DNA of 48,302 bases, taken from contig JANNMJ010000024.1 in assembly GCA_031397815.1 (NCBI GenBank), forward strand, positions 1 through 48,302, written 5' to 3'. Positions 39,461 to 47,258 of the stretch are shown here, in pieces. The stretch is from JANNMJ01 sp031397815. GTDB taxonomy: Bacteria > Bacteroidota > Bacteroidia > Cytophagales > Hymenobacteraceae. Under the pieces are notes generated by a model. It saw nothing but the letters and a program-made list of their open reading frames with translations, searched no databases and was not told the origin of the DNA. Numbering within the stretch: the first letter of the stretch is position 1; each line of letters starts with the position of its first letter. The position numbers were made by a program, and so were the translations under genes.

Positions 39461-42037
39461 ATGAGTCTCTGGCCTGTAAGCCGTGCGCTGCTCGGTGCTG
39501 TCTGTACCATCGGCCTAACGTGGGCGATGAATACCAAGCTCGGTCCGGCGCCGCCGATGGGGCCGTTTTTGAGTCCGTTTACGGGTTTCTGGCGGAATAT
39601 GGAAACCGGCGCGATGGAGCCTGAAACGCAGGAGCTGCAATTGCCCGGCCTGAAAGCCCCCGTACAGGTGGCGTTCGACGACCGCCGCGTGCCGCACGTC
39701 TTCGCGCAGAGCGACCACGACCTGTACCTCGCGCAGGGCTACCTCACGGCGCGTGACCGCCTCTGGCAGATGGAGTTTCAGACCCGCGTGGCCGCCGGGC
39801 GCGTGAGCGAGATTGTGGGCGACAAAGCGTTGGCCCTCGACCGGTACCAGCGGCGCATCGGGATGGTGGTGGCCGCTGAGCGCGCCGCCCGTCAGATGCT
39901 CGCCGATTCGCTCAGTCGGCCGATTGTGCTGGCGTATTGCGCGGGCGTCAATGCGCGGATTCAGGAGCTGACGCCGCGCACGCTGCCCTTCGAGTACAAG
40001 CTCCTCGATTATCGGCCCGAAGCCTGGACGCCGCTGCACTGCGGCTTGCTGCTGAAGCTGATGGCCCTCGACCTGACCGGCAAATCCGACGATTACCGGA
40101 TGAGCAACATCCGCCAAAAGCTCGGCGCCGCCGCCACCGCCGACCTCTTCCCCGATTACCCGACCAAGGAAGACCCGATTATCCCCGTCGGCACGCCGCT
40201 GGATTTTCAGCCGAATCAGCTCCCCACCCAACCGGGCGCCACCCCTGATTCGAGCGACGCAACTCTGCGGCCGAACCAGCCGGAGCCTCGCTCTGATGAG
40301 GCCGACGCTACCGGTTACGCCGCTGCGACGGCCGTCACGGCGTTCGAGCGCACTCCGGAAGAGCAGGCCGCCATTGGCTCGAACAACTGGGCGGTGAGCG
40401 GCGCCCGGTCGGCGTCGGGCTACCCGCTCCTCTGCAACGACCCGCACCTGAGCCTCAACCTGCCGAGCCTGTGGTATCAGATGCAGCTCAGCGCGCCCGG
40501 CCACAATGCGTGCGGCGCGACGCTGCCGGGCTCGCCAGCGGTCATCAGTGGCTTCAACCAGCACGCGGCGTGGGGCGTGACGAACGTGGGCGCCGATGTG
40601 CTCGATTTTTATCAGATTGAATTCCTCGATAAAGCGCGCACCCGGTACCGCTGGGGGCGCGAAGAGCGCAAAGCCGAGCTGAAAATCGAGCGCATCAAAG
40701 TGCGCGGCCAAGCCGATGTGCTCGATACCGTGCGCTGGACGCACCTCGGCCCCATCGTCCGCGACCGCCTGAGCGATGCGCCGTTCAAAGACCAAGTGCC
40801 GCCCGGCTGCGCGATGCGCTGGGCCGCCCACGAGCCGAGCAACGAGCTGCGCGCGTTCTGCGACCTCAACCGCGCCCGCTCCTACCCCGATTACGTGCGC
40901 GCCCTGCGTCACTACGCGTGCCCGGCGCAGAACTTCGTTTTTGCGAGCCTTCAGCAGGAAGTGGCCATCTGGCCGAACGGCCGGTTCCCGCTCCGCTACC
41001 CCGAGCAGGGCAAGTTCATCCTCGACGGCACGGCGCCCGGCACGGAATGGGCCGATTGGGTGCCGCACGCCCAGAATCCGCACGTCCGGAACCCGGCGCG
41101 GGGGTTTGTGTCGTCAGCGAATCAGAGCAGCGCTGGGCCGGAGTATCCGTACTATCTGGGCTGGGAGTTTGCGAACTACGCCCGGGGGCACCGGATCAAC
41201 GAAGTCCTCGCGGCTGATGCCCACGCGACGCCCGAGACGATGCGCGCGCTCCAGAACGACGTGGTGAGCGTGAACGCCCGCGATTTGCTACCGACGCTCC
41301 TGAGCATCCTTCCGGCGGCAGATGGCGCCTCACCCGCTCGCCCCGCCGAGGAAGCCGCCCGCAAGCTGCTCGGCGCGTGGGATTACCGTTACCTCGCCGC
41401 CGCGCCGCAACCGGCGCTCTGGGAAGTCTGGTATGGCCTTTTGCAGGAAGCGATTTGGGCGGATGAGCTAGGTTCGAAAGACCCGAAAACCGACCCAACC
41501 GCCCTCCCACTCCGTTTCCCCAACCGCGACCGCACCCTCCGCCTCCTGACCGCGCAAGCCGATACTGCCTGCTGGTTCGACGATATCAGCACCCCGCGTC
41601 ACCGCGAAACCCGCCCCGAGCTGGTGCGCCGCAGCTTCCGCCTAGCCGTCGATTCCCTCACCCGTCACCTCGGCCCCGACCCCGCCAAATGGCAGTGGTG
41701 GCGCCAGAAAAGCACCGATATCAAGCACGTCGCGCTGCTGAAAGGCTTCGGCTTCGAGGACGTCCTTTGCGGCGGCGGCGCGAGCATCGTCAACGCCACC
41801 ACCGAGCGCACGGGGCCGTCGTGGCGGATGGTGGTCGCGCTTGATCCGCAGCGCCCGCAGGGCTGGGGCGTGTACCCGGGCGGGCAGTCGGGCAACCCCG
41901 GTTCGCCGTACTACGCCGACCAGCTCGAATTCTGGCGCACCGGTCAGCTTTACCCGCTCCTCTACCTGCTCTCGCCCGACGAGGTCAGCCCGCGCATTGC
42001 GGGGCGCACGCGCCTGAGCAGCGCCGGTCAGGAGTAA
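39461..42037 (+). CDS. Penicillin acylase family protein (Ntn hydrolase)
   Basis: A large 858-residue periplasmic or membrane-anchored N-terminal nucleophile hydrolase. The first 25 residues form a hydrophobic signal anchor (ALLGAVCTIGLTWAM). The alpha-subunit region has VQVAFDDRRVPHVFAQSDHDLYLAQGYLTARDRLWQME, whose motifs are typical of the family (about 68-105). Self-cleavage is predicted before Ser307 in AAIGSNNWAVSG, which becomes the catalytic Ser of the beta subunit. Further conserved stretches are LCNDPHLSLNLPSLWYQ, GSPAVISGFNQHAAWGVTN and the Asn in SANQSSAG. A low-complexity insertion (about 250-290) precedes the cleavage site. Substrates in the family are amides: beta-lactams, acyl-homoserine lactones and others. 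Nothing in the context selects one. Confidence 0.92.
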   Translation: MSLWPVSRALLGAVCTIGLTWAMNTKLGPAPPMGPFLSPFTGFWRNMETGAMEPETQELQLPGLKAPVQVAFDDRRVPHVFAQSDHDLYLAQGYLTARDRLWQMEFQTRVAAGRVSEIVGDKALALDRYQRRIGMVVAAERAARQMLADSLSRPIVLAYCAGVNARIQELTPRTLPFEYKLLDYRPEAWTPLHCGLLLKLMALDLTGKSDDYRMSNIRQKLGAAATADLFPDYPTKEDPIIPVGTPLDFQPNQLPTQPGATPDSSDATLRPNQPEPRSDEADATGYAAATAVTAFERTPEEQAAIGSNNWAVSGARSASGYPLLCNDPHLSLNLPSLWYQMQLSAPGHNACGATLPGSPAVISGFNQHAAWGVTNVGADVLDFYQIEFLDKARTRYRWGREERKAELKIERIKVRGQADVLDTVRWTHLGPIVRDRLSDAPFKDQVPPGCAMRWAAHEPSNELRAFCDLNRARSYPDYVRALRHYACPAQNFVFASLQQEVAIWPNGRFPLRYPEQGKFILDGTAPGTEWADWVPHAQNPHVRNPARGFVSSANQSSAGPEYPYYLGWEFANYARGHRINEVLAADAHATPETMRALQNDVVSVNARDLLPTLLSILPAADGASPARPAEEAARKLLGAWDYRYLAAAPQPALWEVWYGLLQEAIWADELGSKDPKTDPTALPLRFPNRDRTLRLLTAQADTACWFDDISTPRHRETRPELVRRSFRLAVDSLTRHLGPDPAKWQWWRQKSTDIKHVALLKGFGFEDVLCGGGASIVNATTERTGPSWRMVVALDPQRPQGWGVYPGGQSGNPGSPYYADQLEFWRTGQLYPLLYLLSPDEVSPRIAGRTRLSSAGQE

Positions 42038-42093
42038 AACTGCCTGCCGCGCGCATCTTAAATCAATTCACCCGTCTTTTGAGTTACCCCGCT

Positions 42094-42483
42094 GTGGCTG
42101 TATTCCGCTTGTTTCTCGTCCTTTTCATCGTCTGCCTCATCGCGCAGCTTTTATTGCCGTGGTGGTGGGTGGTGGCGCCGATTTGCGCCATTGGCGGCTA
42201 TTGGCTGGGGCGGCGCGGCGGCGCCACGTTCACGGCGGGCTTTCTGGGCGTAGGCGCCGGGTGGGCGCTGGCGGCGCTGGTGCCGTGGCTCATCACCGCC
42301 AGCGCCCTGCCGGGCCGCGTGGCAGAGCTGCTCGGCGCTCCCGGCGGCGGCACCACGCTAGTGGTGATGGCGGGCGTGTTGAGCGGGCTGGTGGGCGGCG
42401 TAGCGGCCGTGACGGGCTGGTGGTTCCGCGTCACGGGCGGACGCGGCACCGTAGAGTCGCGCCACAGCACGAAACCCGACTGA
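42094..42483 (+). CDS. Small integral membrane protein of unknown function
   Basis: A 129-residue hydrophobic protein with four predicted helices (FRLFLVLFIVCLIAQLLLPW, then WVVAPICAIGGYWLG, FLGVGAGWALAALVPWLITA and TTLVVMAGVLSGLVGGVAAVTGWW). The C-terminal tail is basic and hydrophilic. No ATG is available; GTG at 42094 or TTG at 42079 would start it. No similarity to a known family is evident to me. It follows the penicillin acylase gene by 56 bp and could be co-transcribed. A terminator hairpin lies 25 bp past the stop. Confidence 0.65.
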   Translation: MAVFRLFLVLFIVCLIAQLLLPWWWVVAPICAIGGYWLGRRGGATFTAGFLGVGAGWALAALVPWLITASALPGRVAELLGAPGGGTTLVVMAGVLSGLVGGVAAVTGWWFRVTGGRGTVESRHSTKPD

Positions 42484-42508
42484 TAGCTTCTCCCGAAAGT
42501 AAAACGAT

Positions 42509-42546
42509 AAACGCCCCCGTCGGAAGCTATCCGACGGGGGCGTTTT
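42509..42546. terminator. Bidirectional terminator of the membrane protein gene and fasciclin gene 1
   Basis: AAACGCCCCCGTCGG (42509-42523) pairs with CCGACGGGGGCGTTT (42531-42545), flanked by an A run before and T run after. It separates convergent genes. A near copy lies at 43523-43555, downstream of fasciclin gene 2. Confidence 0.88.
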
Positions 42547-42610
42547 AGGTCAATTGAAATCGAATCAGCCTTCGGCGAAGCAGCCGCCCGAATCTGAACC
42601 GGGGCAGTCA

Positions 42611-43207
42611 TTAAGGAACCATCACATCGGCCATCGAGTAGATGACGCCGTTGGTCGTCTGCCGGCCGTTGTCGCTGATGCGGTATTTGCCGTCGAGCAG
42701 GATGCTGCCGTCGGGTTGCCGCGTCACGCGCAGCTTTTGCCCGTCGATGGTTTCCAGCTCGCGGCCGTCGGTGAGCTGAGCGGCCGTGAAGACGCCCGGC
42801 ACGATGTGCAGCCGCACCACCGATTTAACCGCCGGTGCCCCCACTTTCCGGATTTGCTCCCGCACCGGAGTGGCTGCTGCGAAGGCCGCGTTGGTCGGCG
42901 CGAAGATGGTGAACGTGCCGGGGTAGCGCTGGAGCCGTGCCCGCAGCCCGGCGCGCTCTACGAGGTCGTAGAAGGTGCTGAAGTTAGCGGTGCTGGCGAG
43001 GGTGATGGTGGTGTTGACGTCGGAAGGCGCTAGCGGAGCGGCGGTGGTTTCGCCGGTGCCGCCGGGGCCACCGTCAGAGGCCGCGATATAGGTCTGGGGG
43101 AGCGATTGGGCCGTCGCAGTGCGCGCCGTCGTGGTGAGCAGCGAGCCGATGAGGGCGAGGGTCAAAACCGGAAAGGAAATAGCGAGGGTAGGCCGTGCGA
43201 AACGCAT
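42611..43207 (-). CDS. Fasciclin (FAS1) domain secreted protein, copy 1
   Basis: Exported 198-residue protein with one FAS1 domain. Signal peptide MRFARPTLAI..LALIGSLLTTTARTATAQ (cleavage near residue 34). FAS1 motifs: FSTFYDLVERAGLRARL, then FTIFAPTNAAFAA (H1 motif) and VRLHIVPGVFTAAQL (H2 motif), ending VIYSMADVMVP. FAS1 domains mediate adhesion to cells or matrix. A proline/glycine spacer precedes the domain. It shares its first ten residues, its overall layout, its upstream region and its terminator with the second copy, 378 bp away on the same strand. Confidence 0.92.
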   Translation of the reverse strand: MRFARPTLAISFPVLTLALIGSLLTTTARTATAQSLPQTYIAASDGGPGGTGETTAAPLAPSDVNTTITLASTANFSTFYDLVERAGLRARLQRYPGTFTIFAPTNAAFAAATPVREQIRKVGAPAVKSVVRLHIVPGVFTAAQLTDGRELETIDGQKLRVTRQPDGSILLDGKYRISDNGRQTTNGVIYSMADVMVP

Positions 43208-43269
43208 TGCAGTAATCGGTTAAAATGAGAAGGGAAAATCGGGGTGCCCCAACCTCATTCAGTGGCTCA

Positions 43270-43390
43270 CTGAAACCGGTTAGCGGCAGCGCGGGCGGCG
43301 GGGCTTCTCCTTGGCCTTCAGAGTAAGCAGCGGGGCTTGGCGTTCTGGAAATAAGAGCCAAACAGCCGTAGTGGGGTTGCTTCTAAAGGA
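43270..43390 (-). promoter_or_regulatory. Conserved leader/promoter block of fasciclin gene 1
   Basis: This 120-bp stretch shares blocks with 44285-44418 upstream of copy 2: CTGAAACCG, GGCAGCGCG, TTGGCCTTCAGA, AAGCAG, GAGCC.AAC and GGTTGCTT. Its conservation outside coding sequence suggests a shared promoter or leader. No TAnnTTTG box is obvious in it. Confidence 0.6.
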
Positions 43391-43522
43391 GAAAAAAGTA
43401 TTGATTTCGAAAAAAACCTTTCCTCTGCCGCAACCGCTCTTTCTGCCGCTGATATTCCGGTGGCTGCACGGACGCCAGCCCCGCTCAAACCGGCCACTCG
43501 GCGGTCCAGCTTACAAACGCCA

Positions 43523-43555
43523 ACGCCCCCGCCGGACGTAATCCGACGGGGGCGC
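43523..43555 (-). terminator. Terminator of fasciclin gene 2
   Basis: ACGCCCCCGCCGG (43523-43535) pairs with CCGACGGGGGCGC (43543-43555) with one G:T pair, 30 bp past the stop. It duplicates the hairpin at 42509-42546. Confidence 0.78.
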
Positions 43556-43584
43556 CGTGGCTGGGAAACACTCAGAAAATGACG

Positions 43585-44178
43585 TTACTGCGGCGCAATT
43601 GCCGAATCGAGCGCGTAGAGAACGCCGTTGGCCGTCGTGCGGCCCGTATCCCGGACGCGGTACACGCCATCAAGGAGCACCGTACCGTCGGCTTGGCGGG
43701 CCACGCGGATAATCCGCCCGTCAATCGTTTCGAGCTGCTGACCGTCGGTGAGCTGGTCGAGCGTAAACGAGCCTTTAATAATATGGCTGCGCACCAAATC
43801 TTTCAGGCCGGGATTATCAGCGCGAAACATCCGCTCACGCACATTCGCGGGGATTTTATTGAGCGCCTCGTTGGTCGGGGCGAAAACGGTGTAGGCTTCC
43901 GTCGTGCGCTTCAAGCGCGGCTTCAGGCCCACACTATTAATCAGGCCGTTGAACTGGCTCAGATTGGCTGTGCTGGCCATTGTAGCGGCGGTAGCGGTGC
44001 CGCCGGGGCCGTCCGGCGCCGGTTTGAGGGTGGCGGTGGCGCCACTCCCACTCAAGTCGGCAATGTAAGCGGAGCGGGTTTGCGCTACCGAAGAAAAAGT
44101 GGCCGAGAGGAGCGTTAAAAATAACGCCGTGGTCAGAACCGGAGAGGCAATAGCGAGGGTAGGCCGTGCGAAACGCAT
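43585..44178 (-). CDS. Fasciclin (FAS1) domain secreted protein, copy 2
   Basis: Exported 197-residue FAS1 protein. Signal peptide MRFARPTLAI..VLTTALFLTLLSATFSSVAQ (near 32). FAS1 motifs: LSQFNGLINSVGLKPRL, AYTVFAPTNEALN (H1) and VRSHIIKGSFTLDQL (H2), ending GVLYALDSAIAP. It is a tandem paralogue of the neighbouring gene. Both have the substitution-prone LETIDG region of the domain intact (QLETIDGRIIRVARQ here, ELETIDGQKLRVTRQ there). Mature parts differ more than the signal peptides. Upstream DNA and terminator were copied with the gene. Confidence 0.92.
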   Translation of the reverse strand: MRFARPTLAIASPVLTTALFLTLLSATFSSVAQTRSAYIADLSGSGATATLKPAPDGPGGTATAATMASTANLSQFNGLINSVGLKPRLKRTTEAYTVFAPTNEALNKIPANVRERMFRADNPGLKDLVRSHIIKGSFTLDQLTDGQQLETIDGRIIRVARQADGTVLLDGVYRVRDTGRTTANGVLYALDSAIAPQ

Positions 44179-44284
44179 AGCATTAAATTGGTTGAGATGG
44201 AGGGGGCGAGATATTCAGCGAATATTCAGCAGCAATTCCACCCGGTCGCTAAATAGCTTGGGGGTTGAAACTGGCTAAAATCGA

Positions 44285-44418
44285 CTGAAACCGCTGAAAA
44301 GCGGGTTGTCGGCAGCGCGAGCGGGCGGTTTTCTCTTTGGCCTTCAGAAAAAGCAGTGCTGTGCGGCGGTCTGCATATAGGAGCCGAACGCCCGTGCGGA
44401 GGTTGCTTTCAAAGCGCA
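44285..44418 (-). promoter_or_regulatory. Conserved leader/promoter block of fasciclin gene 2
   Basis: Counterpart of 43270-43390, with the same order of conserved blocks and small insertions or deletions between them. It lies 107-240 bp upstream of the start codon. Confidence 0.6.
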
Positions 44419-44423
44419 AAAAA

Positions 44424-44460
44424 AATCAGCCGACTCTCCGTAACGGAAAGTCGGCTGATT
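44424..44460 (-). terminator. Terminator of queA
   Basis: AATCAGCCGACT..CCG pairs with GG..AGTCGGCTGATT around a TAAC loop (44424-44440 with 44445-44460). On the minus strand it is followed by a run of T. It lies 47 bp after the queA stop. Confidence 0.85.
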
Positions 44461-44506
44461 CTGATAAAGCAATGCCTCTGGTTATGGTAGGGCGAGAAGC
44501 GCGGCG

Positions 44507-45553
44507 TTAGATGATGAGCATCGCATCGCCGTACGAGAAGAACTTGTACTTCTCTTCGAGCGCCACGCGGTACGCGTGCTTCACAAACTCGTGGCCGCCG
44601 AAAGCCGCTACCTGCATCAGGAGCGTCGATTCGGGCATGTGGAGGTTCGTGAGGAGCGAGGTAGCGATTTTGAAGTCATAGGGCGGGAACATGAACTTAT
44701 CCGTCCAGCCCTCCGTGGACTTGATGCAACGCCCCGCGCCGAGGCTCGATTCGAGCGCCCGCATCGTCGTGGTACCGATGGCGCACACTTGCTTGCGCTT
44801 CTCCAACGCGTCGTTCACGATCACGACGGCCTCCGGGCCTACCGCGAACGCTTCCGAATCCATCTTGTGCTTCGTGAGGTCTTCTACATCGACCTGCCGG
44901 AACGTGCCCAGCCCAACGTGCAGCGTCACAGCGGCGGTCACGATGCCTTTCAGCTCCATCCGCTTCAGTACTTCCTTGGTGAAGTGCAGCCCGGCCGACG
45001 GTGCCGCGACGGCGCCGATTTTGTCGGCGTAAATCGTCTGGTAACGCTCTTTATCGATTTCTTCAGGCTCCTGCCGAATCTCACGCGGCAAGGGCGTCTC
45101 GCCGAGGTCGTGGATGGTTTTGTAGAAATCTTCTTCCGGACCGTCGTACAGGAACTTGATCGTGCGGCCACGCGAGGTGGTGTTATCGATCACTTCCGCC
45201 ACCAAATCGCTCTCGCCGAAGTACAGCTTGTTGCCGACGCGGATCTTACGCGCCGGATCGACGAGGACGTCCCAGAGGCGGTTTTGCTTGTTCAGCTCGC
45301 GCAGCAAAAAGACTTCGATCTTCGCGCCGGTCTTTTCCTTCTGACCGTAGAGGCGGGCGGGAAATACCTTCGTGTCGTTCACCACGAACACGTCGCCTTC
45401 GGTGTAATACTCCAGAATGTCCTTGAACATCCGATGCTCGATCCGCTGGGTGTCGCGGTGCAGCACCATCAAGCGCGATTCGTCGCGGTGACGGGCCGGG
45501 TGCGAGGCGATCAGCTCCTGCGGTAGGTCGAACTTAAACTCCGATAACTTCAT
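44507..45553 (-). CDS. queA: S-adenosylmethionine:tRNA ribosyltransferase-isomerase
   Basis: QueA transfers and isomerises the ribosyl moiety of SAM onto 7-aminomethyl-7-deazaguanine at position 34 of tRNA, giving epoxyqueuosine. The 348-residue product has the standard start MKLSEFKFDLPQELIASHPA. Further motifs are RDESRLMVLHR, FVVNDTKVFPARLYG, LPREIRQEPEEIDKERYQTIYA and AAPSAGLHFTKEVL. It also has VTLHVGLGTFRQV and the C-terminal SLLTNLHMPESTLLMQVAAFGG. All conserved blocks are present. ATG 45551-45553. A TACTTTTG box lies 118 bp upstream, so the leader is unusually long for this window. No tgt or queuosine transport gene is adjacent. Confidence 0.96.
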   Translation of the reverse strand: MKLSEFKFDLPQELIASHPARHRDESRLMVLHRDTQRIEHRMFKDILEYYTEGDVFVVNDTKVFPARLYGQKEKTGAKIEVFLLRELNKQNRLWDVLVDPARKIRVGNKLYFGESDLVAEVIDNTTSRGRTIKFLYDGPEEDFYKTIHDLGETPLPREIRQEPEEIDKERYQTIYADKIGAVAAPSAGLHFTKEVLKRMELKGIVTAAVTLHVGLGTFRQVDVEDLTKHKMDSEAFAVGPEAVVIVNDALEKRKQVCAIGTTTMRALESSLGAGRCIKSTEGWTDKFMFPPYDFKIATSLLTNLHMPESTLLMQVAAFGGHEFVKHAYRVALEEKYKFFSYGDAMLII

Positions 45554-45671
45554 AATGAAGGGTTGATTGAGCGCGAAAAGCAGTAACGATGGGCAACCTA
45601 CCGGTCAACGATTCACTCCCTTGCCAAACAGCAAGGAAACCGGACGGCTACCCCGAAAAAATTTCGGAGTG

Positions 45672-45679
45672 CAAAAGTA
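45672..45679 (-). promoter_or_regulatory. Bacteroidota -7 box of queA
   Basis: TACTTTTG on the minus strand, 118 bp before the queA ATG. The leader between (45554-45665) contains the hairpin CTTGC-CAAACA-GCAAG (45620-45635). The remaining 45680-45912 up to the permease gene shows no other feature that I can support. Confidence 0.55.
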
Positions 45680-45912
45680 CGGTAACTTCGACCGGAATGA
45701 TACATCTAAATTGATGAATCAAATGACTGACGTTAGCAAAATCATCCGTTTGTCCGCCGCTGTTAGGCTCTTCCAAGCTGCTTCGCTCGCGTTTAAACAT
45801 CGTAGGTAAAGGCGCCGACGGCCGCGTTTGGTTCGTTTCCCGCGCGGTCTTCCTGTTCATCAACCGCTTACTTTACTCGTCCTCGTCGTCATTCGCTCGT
45901 TTTCGCTCAGCT

Positions 45913-47160
45913 ATGCTATTCCTTCGTCTCTCGTTCGAAAGTCTGCGGTTTGCGGCTGATGCCTTGCGAACCAACCTGTTGCGCACGGTGCTGTCGTTGT
46001 TGGGCGTCACGGTGGGGATTTTCGCGATCATCGCCGTCTTCACCGTCGTGGATTCGCTGGAAACGAAAATTCGCGAGAGCATGAATTTTCTCGGTCGCGA
46101 TGTGCTCTATGTGCAGAAGTGGCCGTGGACGTTCGGCGGCGAGTATCCGTGGTGGAAATACTTCCAGCGGCCCGAGCCGAATCAGCGCGAATACCGCGAG
46201 CTGGAGCGCCGCCTGACCGGCGCCACCGCCCTCTCCATGATGACCGGCGACGGCGAGAATACCATCAAGTACGGCAACAGCTCGGTACCGGAAGTGACGG
46301 TCAACGGCGTGACGATGGAATATAACCGCATCACCGATTTCGAGCTGAGCAAAGGCCGCTATTTTACTCAGACCGAGATGGATGCGTCGCGCAATGTGAC
46401 GATTATCGGCGCGGAGCTGGCCGATGGCCTTTTCCCGCAGGAAAGTCCGCTGGGGAAATTGATTAAAGTGCGCGGCCAGCGGTTTCAGGTGATTGCCGTG
46501 ATGGCGCGACAGGGCGAGAATATGTTCGGCGCTAGCTCCGACAAGCAGATTTTCGTGCCGTTCGGGGCGATGAGTAAGATGTATGCGGTGGGCGGGCAAT
46601 CGGGCCTCGGCGTGACGATTGCCGTGAAAGGGCGGCGCGAAGACGCGGGCTTGCAGGAGCTGGAATATGAGATGCGCGGCACGCTGCGCGCTATCCGAGG
46701 GCTGCGCCCGCGCGATGACGACTCGTTCTCCATTAACCGCCCCGAGCTGGCTGCTGATGCCGTGGGGCAGCTTTTCGGCGTGATTGGCGTGGCCGGTTGG
46801 GTGATTGGCGGCTTCGCGATTCTGGTCGGCGGCTTCGGTATCGCGAACATCATGTTCGTGAGCGTGAAAGAGCGGACGAATATTATCGGCATCCAGAAGT
46901 CACTAGGGGCGAAGAATTATTTCATTCTCTTTCAATTTCTGTTCGAAGCCGTATTTCTGAGCCTGTTCGGCGGCGCGGCGGGGCTGCTGCTGGTTTTCGG
47001 CATCACGCTGATTCCGCAGGATGCGCTGCCGCTATTCCTGACGGCGGGCAACATCGCGCTCGGGCTGGGGGTGTCGGCGGTGATTGGGATTTTATCGGGG
47101 ATTATTCCGGCTGTGATGGCCGCTAACCTCGACCCCGTCCTCGCGATCAGGGCCAAGTAG
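45913..47160 (+). CDS. MacB/FtsX-type ABC transporter permease
   Basis: Inner-membrane permease of 415 residues. The first helix, LLRTVLSLLGVTVGIFAIIAVF, leads to a periplasmic MacB_PCD domain (about 45-280) containing GRYFTQTEMDASRNVTIIGAELAD and GKLIKVRGQRFQVIAVM. Three helices follow, with the FtsX motif VSVKERTNIIGIQKSLGAKNYFILFQFLFE between helices 2 and 3. The C-terminal AANLDPVLAIRAK is the usual ending. MacB-type permeases work with a MacB-like ATPase in mechanotransmission or export of peptides, lipoproteins or antibiotics. The ATPase is not adjacent. ATG at 45913. The next gene is nadC, 98 bp downstream with its own promoter. Confidence 0.9.
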   Translation: MLFLRLSFESLRFAADALRTNLLRTVLSLLGVTVGIFAIIAVFTVVDSLETKIRESMNFLGRDVLYVQKWPWTFGGEYPWWKYFQRPEPNQREYRELERRLTGATALSMMTGDGENTIKYGNSSVPEVTVNGVTMEYNRITDFELSKGRYFTQTEMDASRNVTIIGAELADGLFPQESPLGKLIKVRGQRFQVIAVMARQGENMFGASSDKQIFVPFGAMSKMYAVGGQSGLGVTIAVKGRREDAGLQELEYEMRGTLRAIRGLRPRDDDSFSINRPELAADAVGQLFGVIGVAGWVIGGFAILVGGFGIANIMFVSVKERTNIIGIQKSLGAKNYFILFQFLFEAVFLSLFGGAAGLLLVFGITLIPQDALPLFLTAGNIALGLGVSAVIGILSGIIPAVMAANLDPVLAIRAK

Positions 47161-47242
47161 GGCGCGGGCCTTGCGCCCGCCCGCCGCTGAGAATGGTCAG
47201 TGCGCCGCTCGCCCGGCGCGGAGGCAAGGCAGGGGCTTCGCG

Positions 47243-47250
47243 TACCTTTG
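47243..47250 (+). promoter_or_regulatory. Bacteroidota -7 box of nadC
   Basis: TACCTTTG ends 8 bp before the nadC ATG: an exact consensus match giving an almost leaderless transcript. It supports the ATG at 47259 over in-frame upstream starts. Confidence 0.7.
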
Positions 47251-47258
47251 CGGCCCGA

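Noticed and set aside
45554..45671. preQ1 riboswitch in the queA leader
   Set aside because: The leader is long and has one hairpin, but I could not find the conserved preQ1-I core or an ACTAA-like tail; the outer stem would extend past the predicted transcription start.
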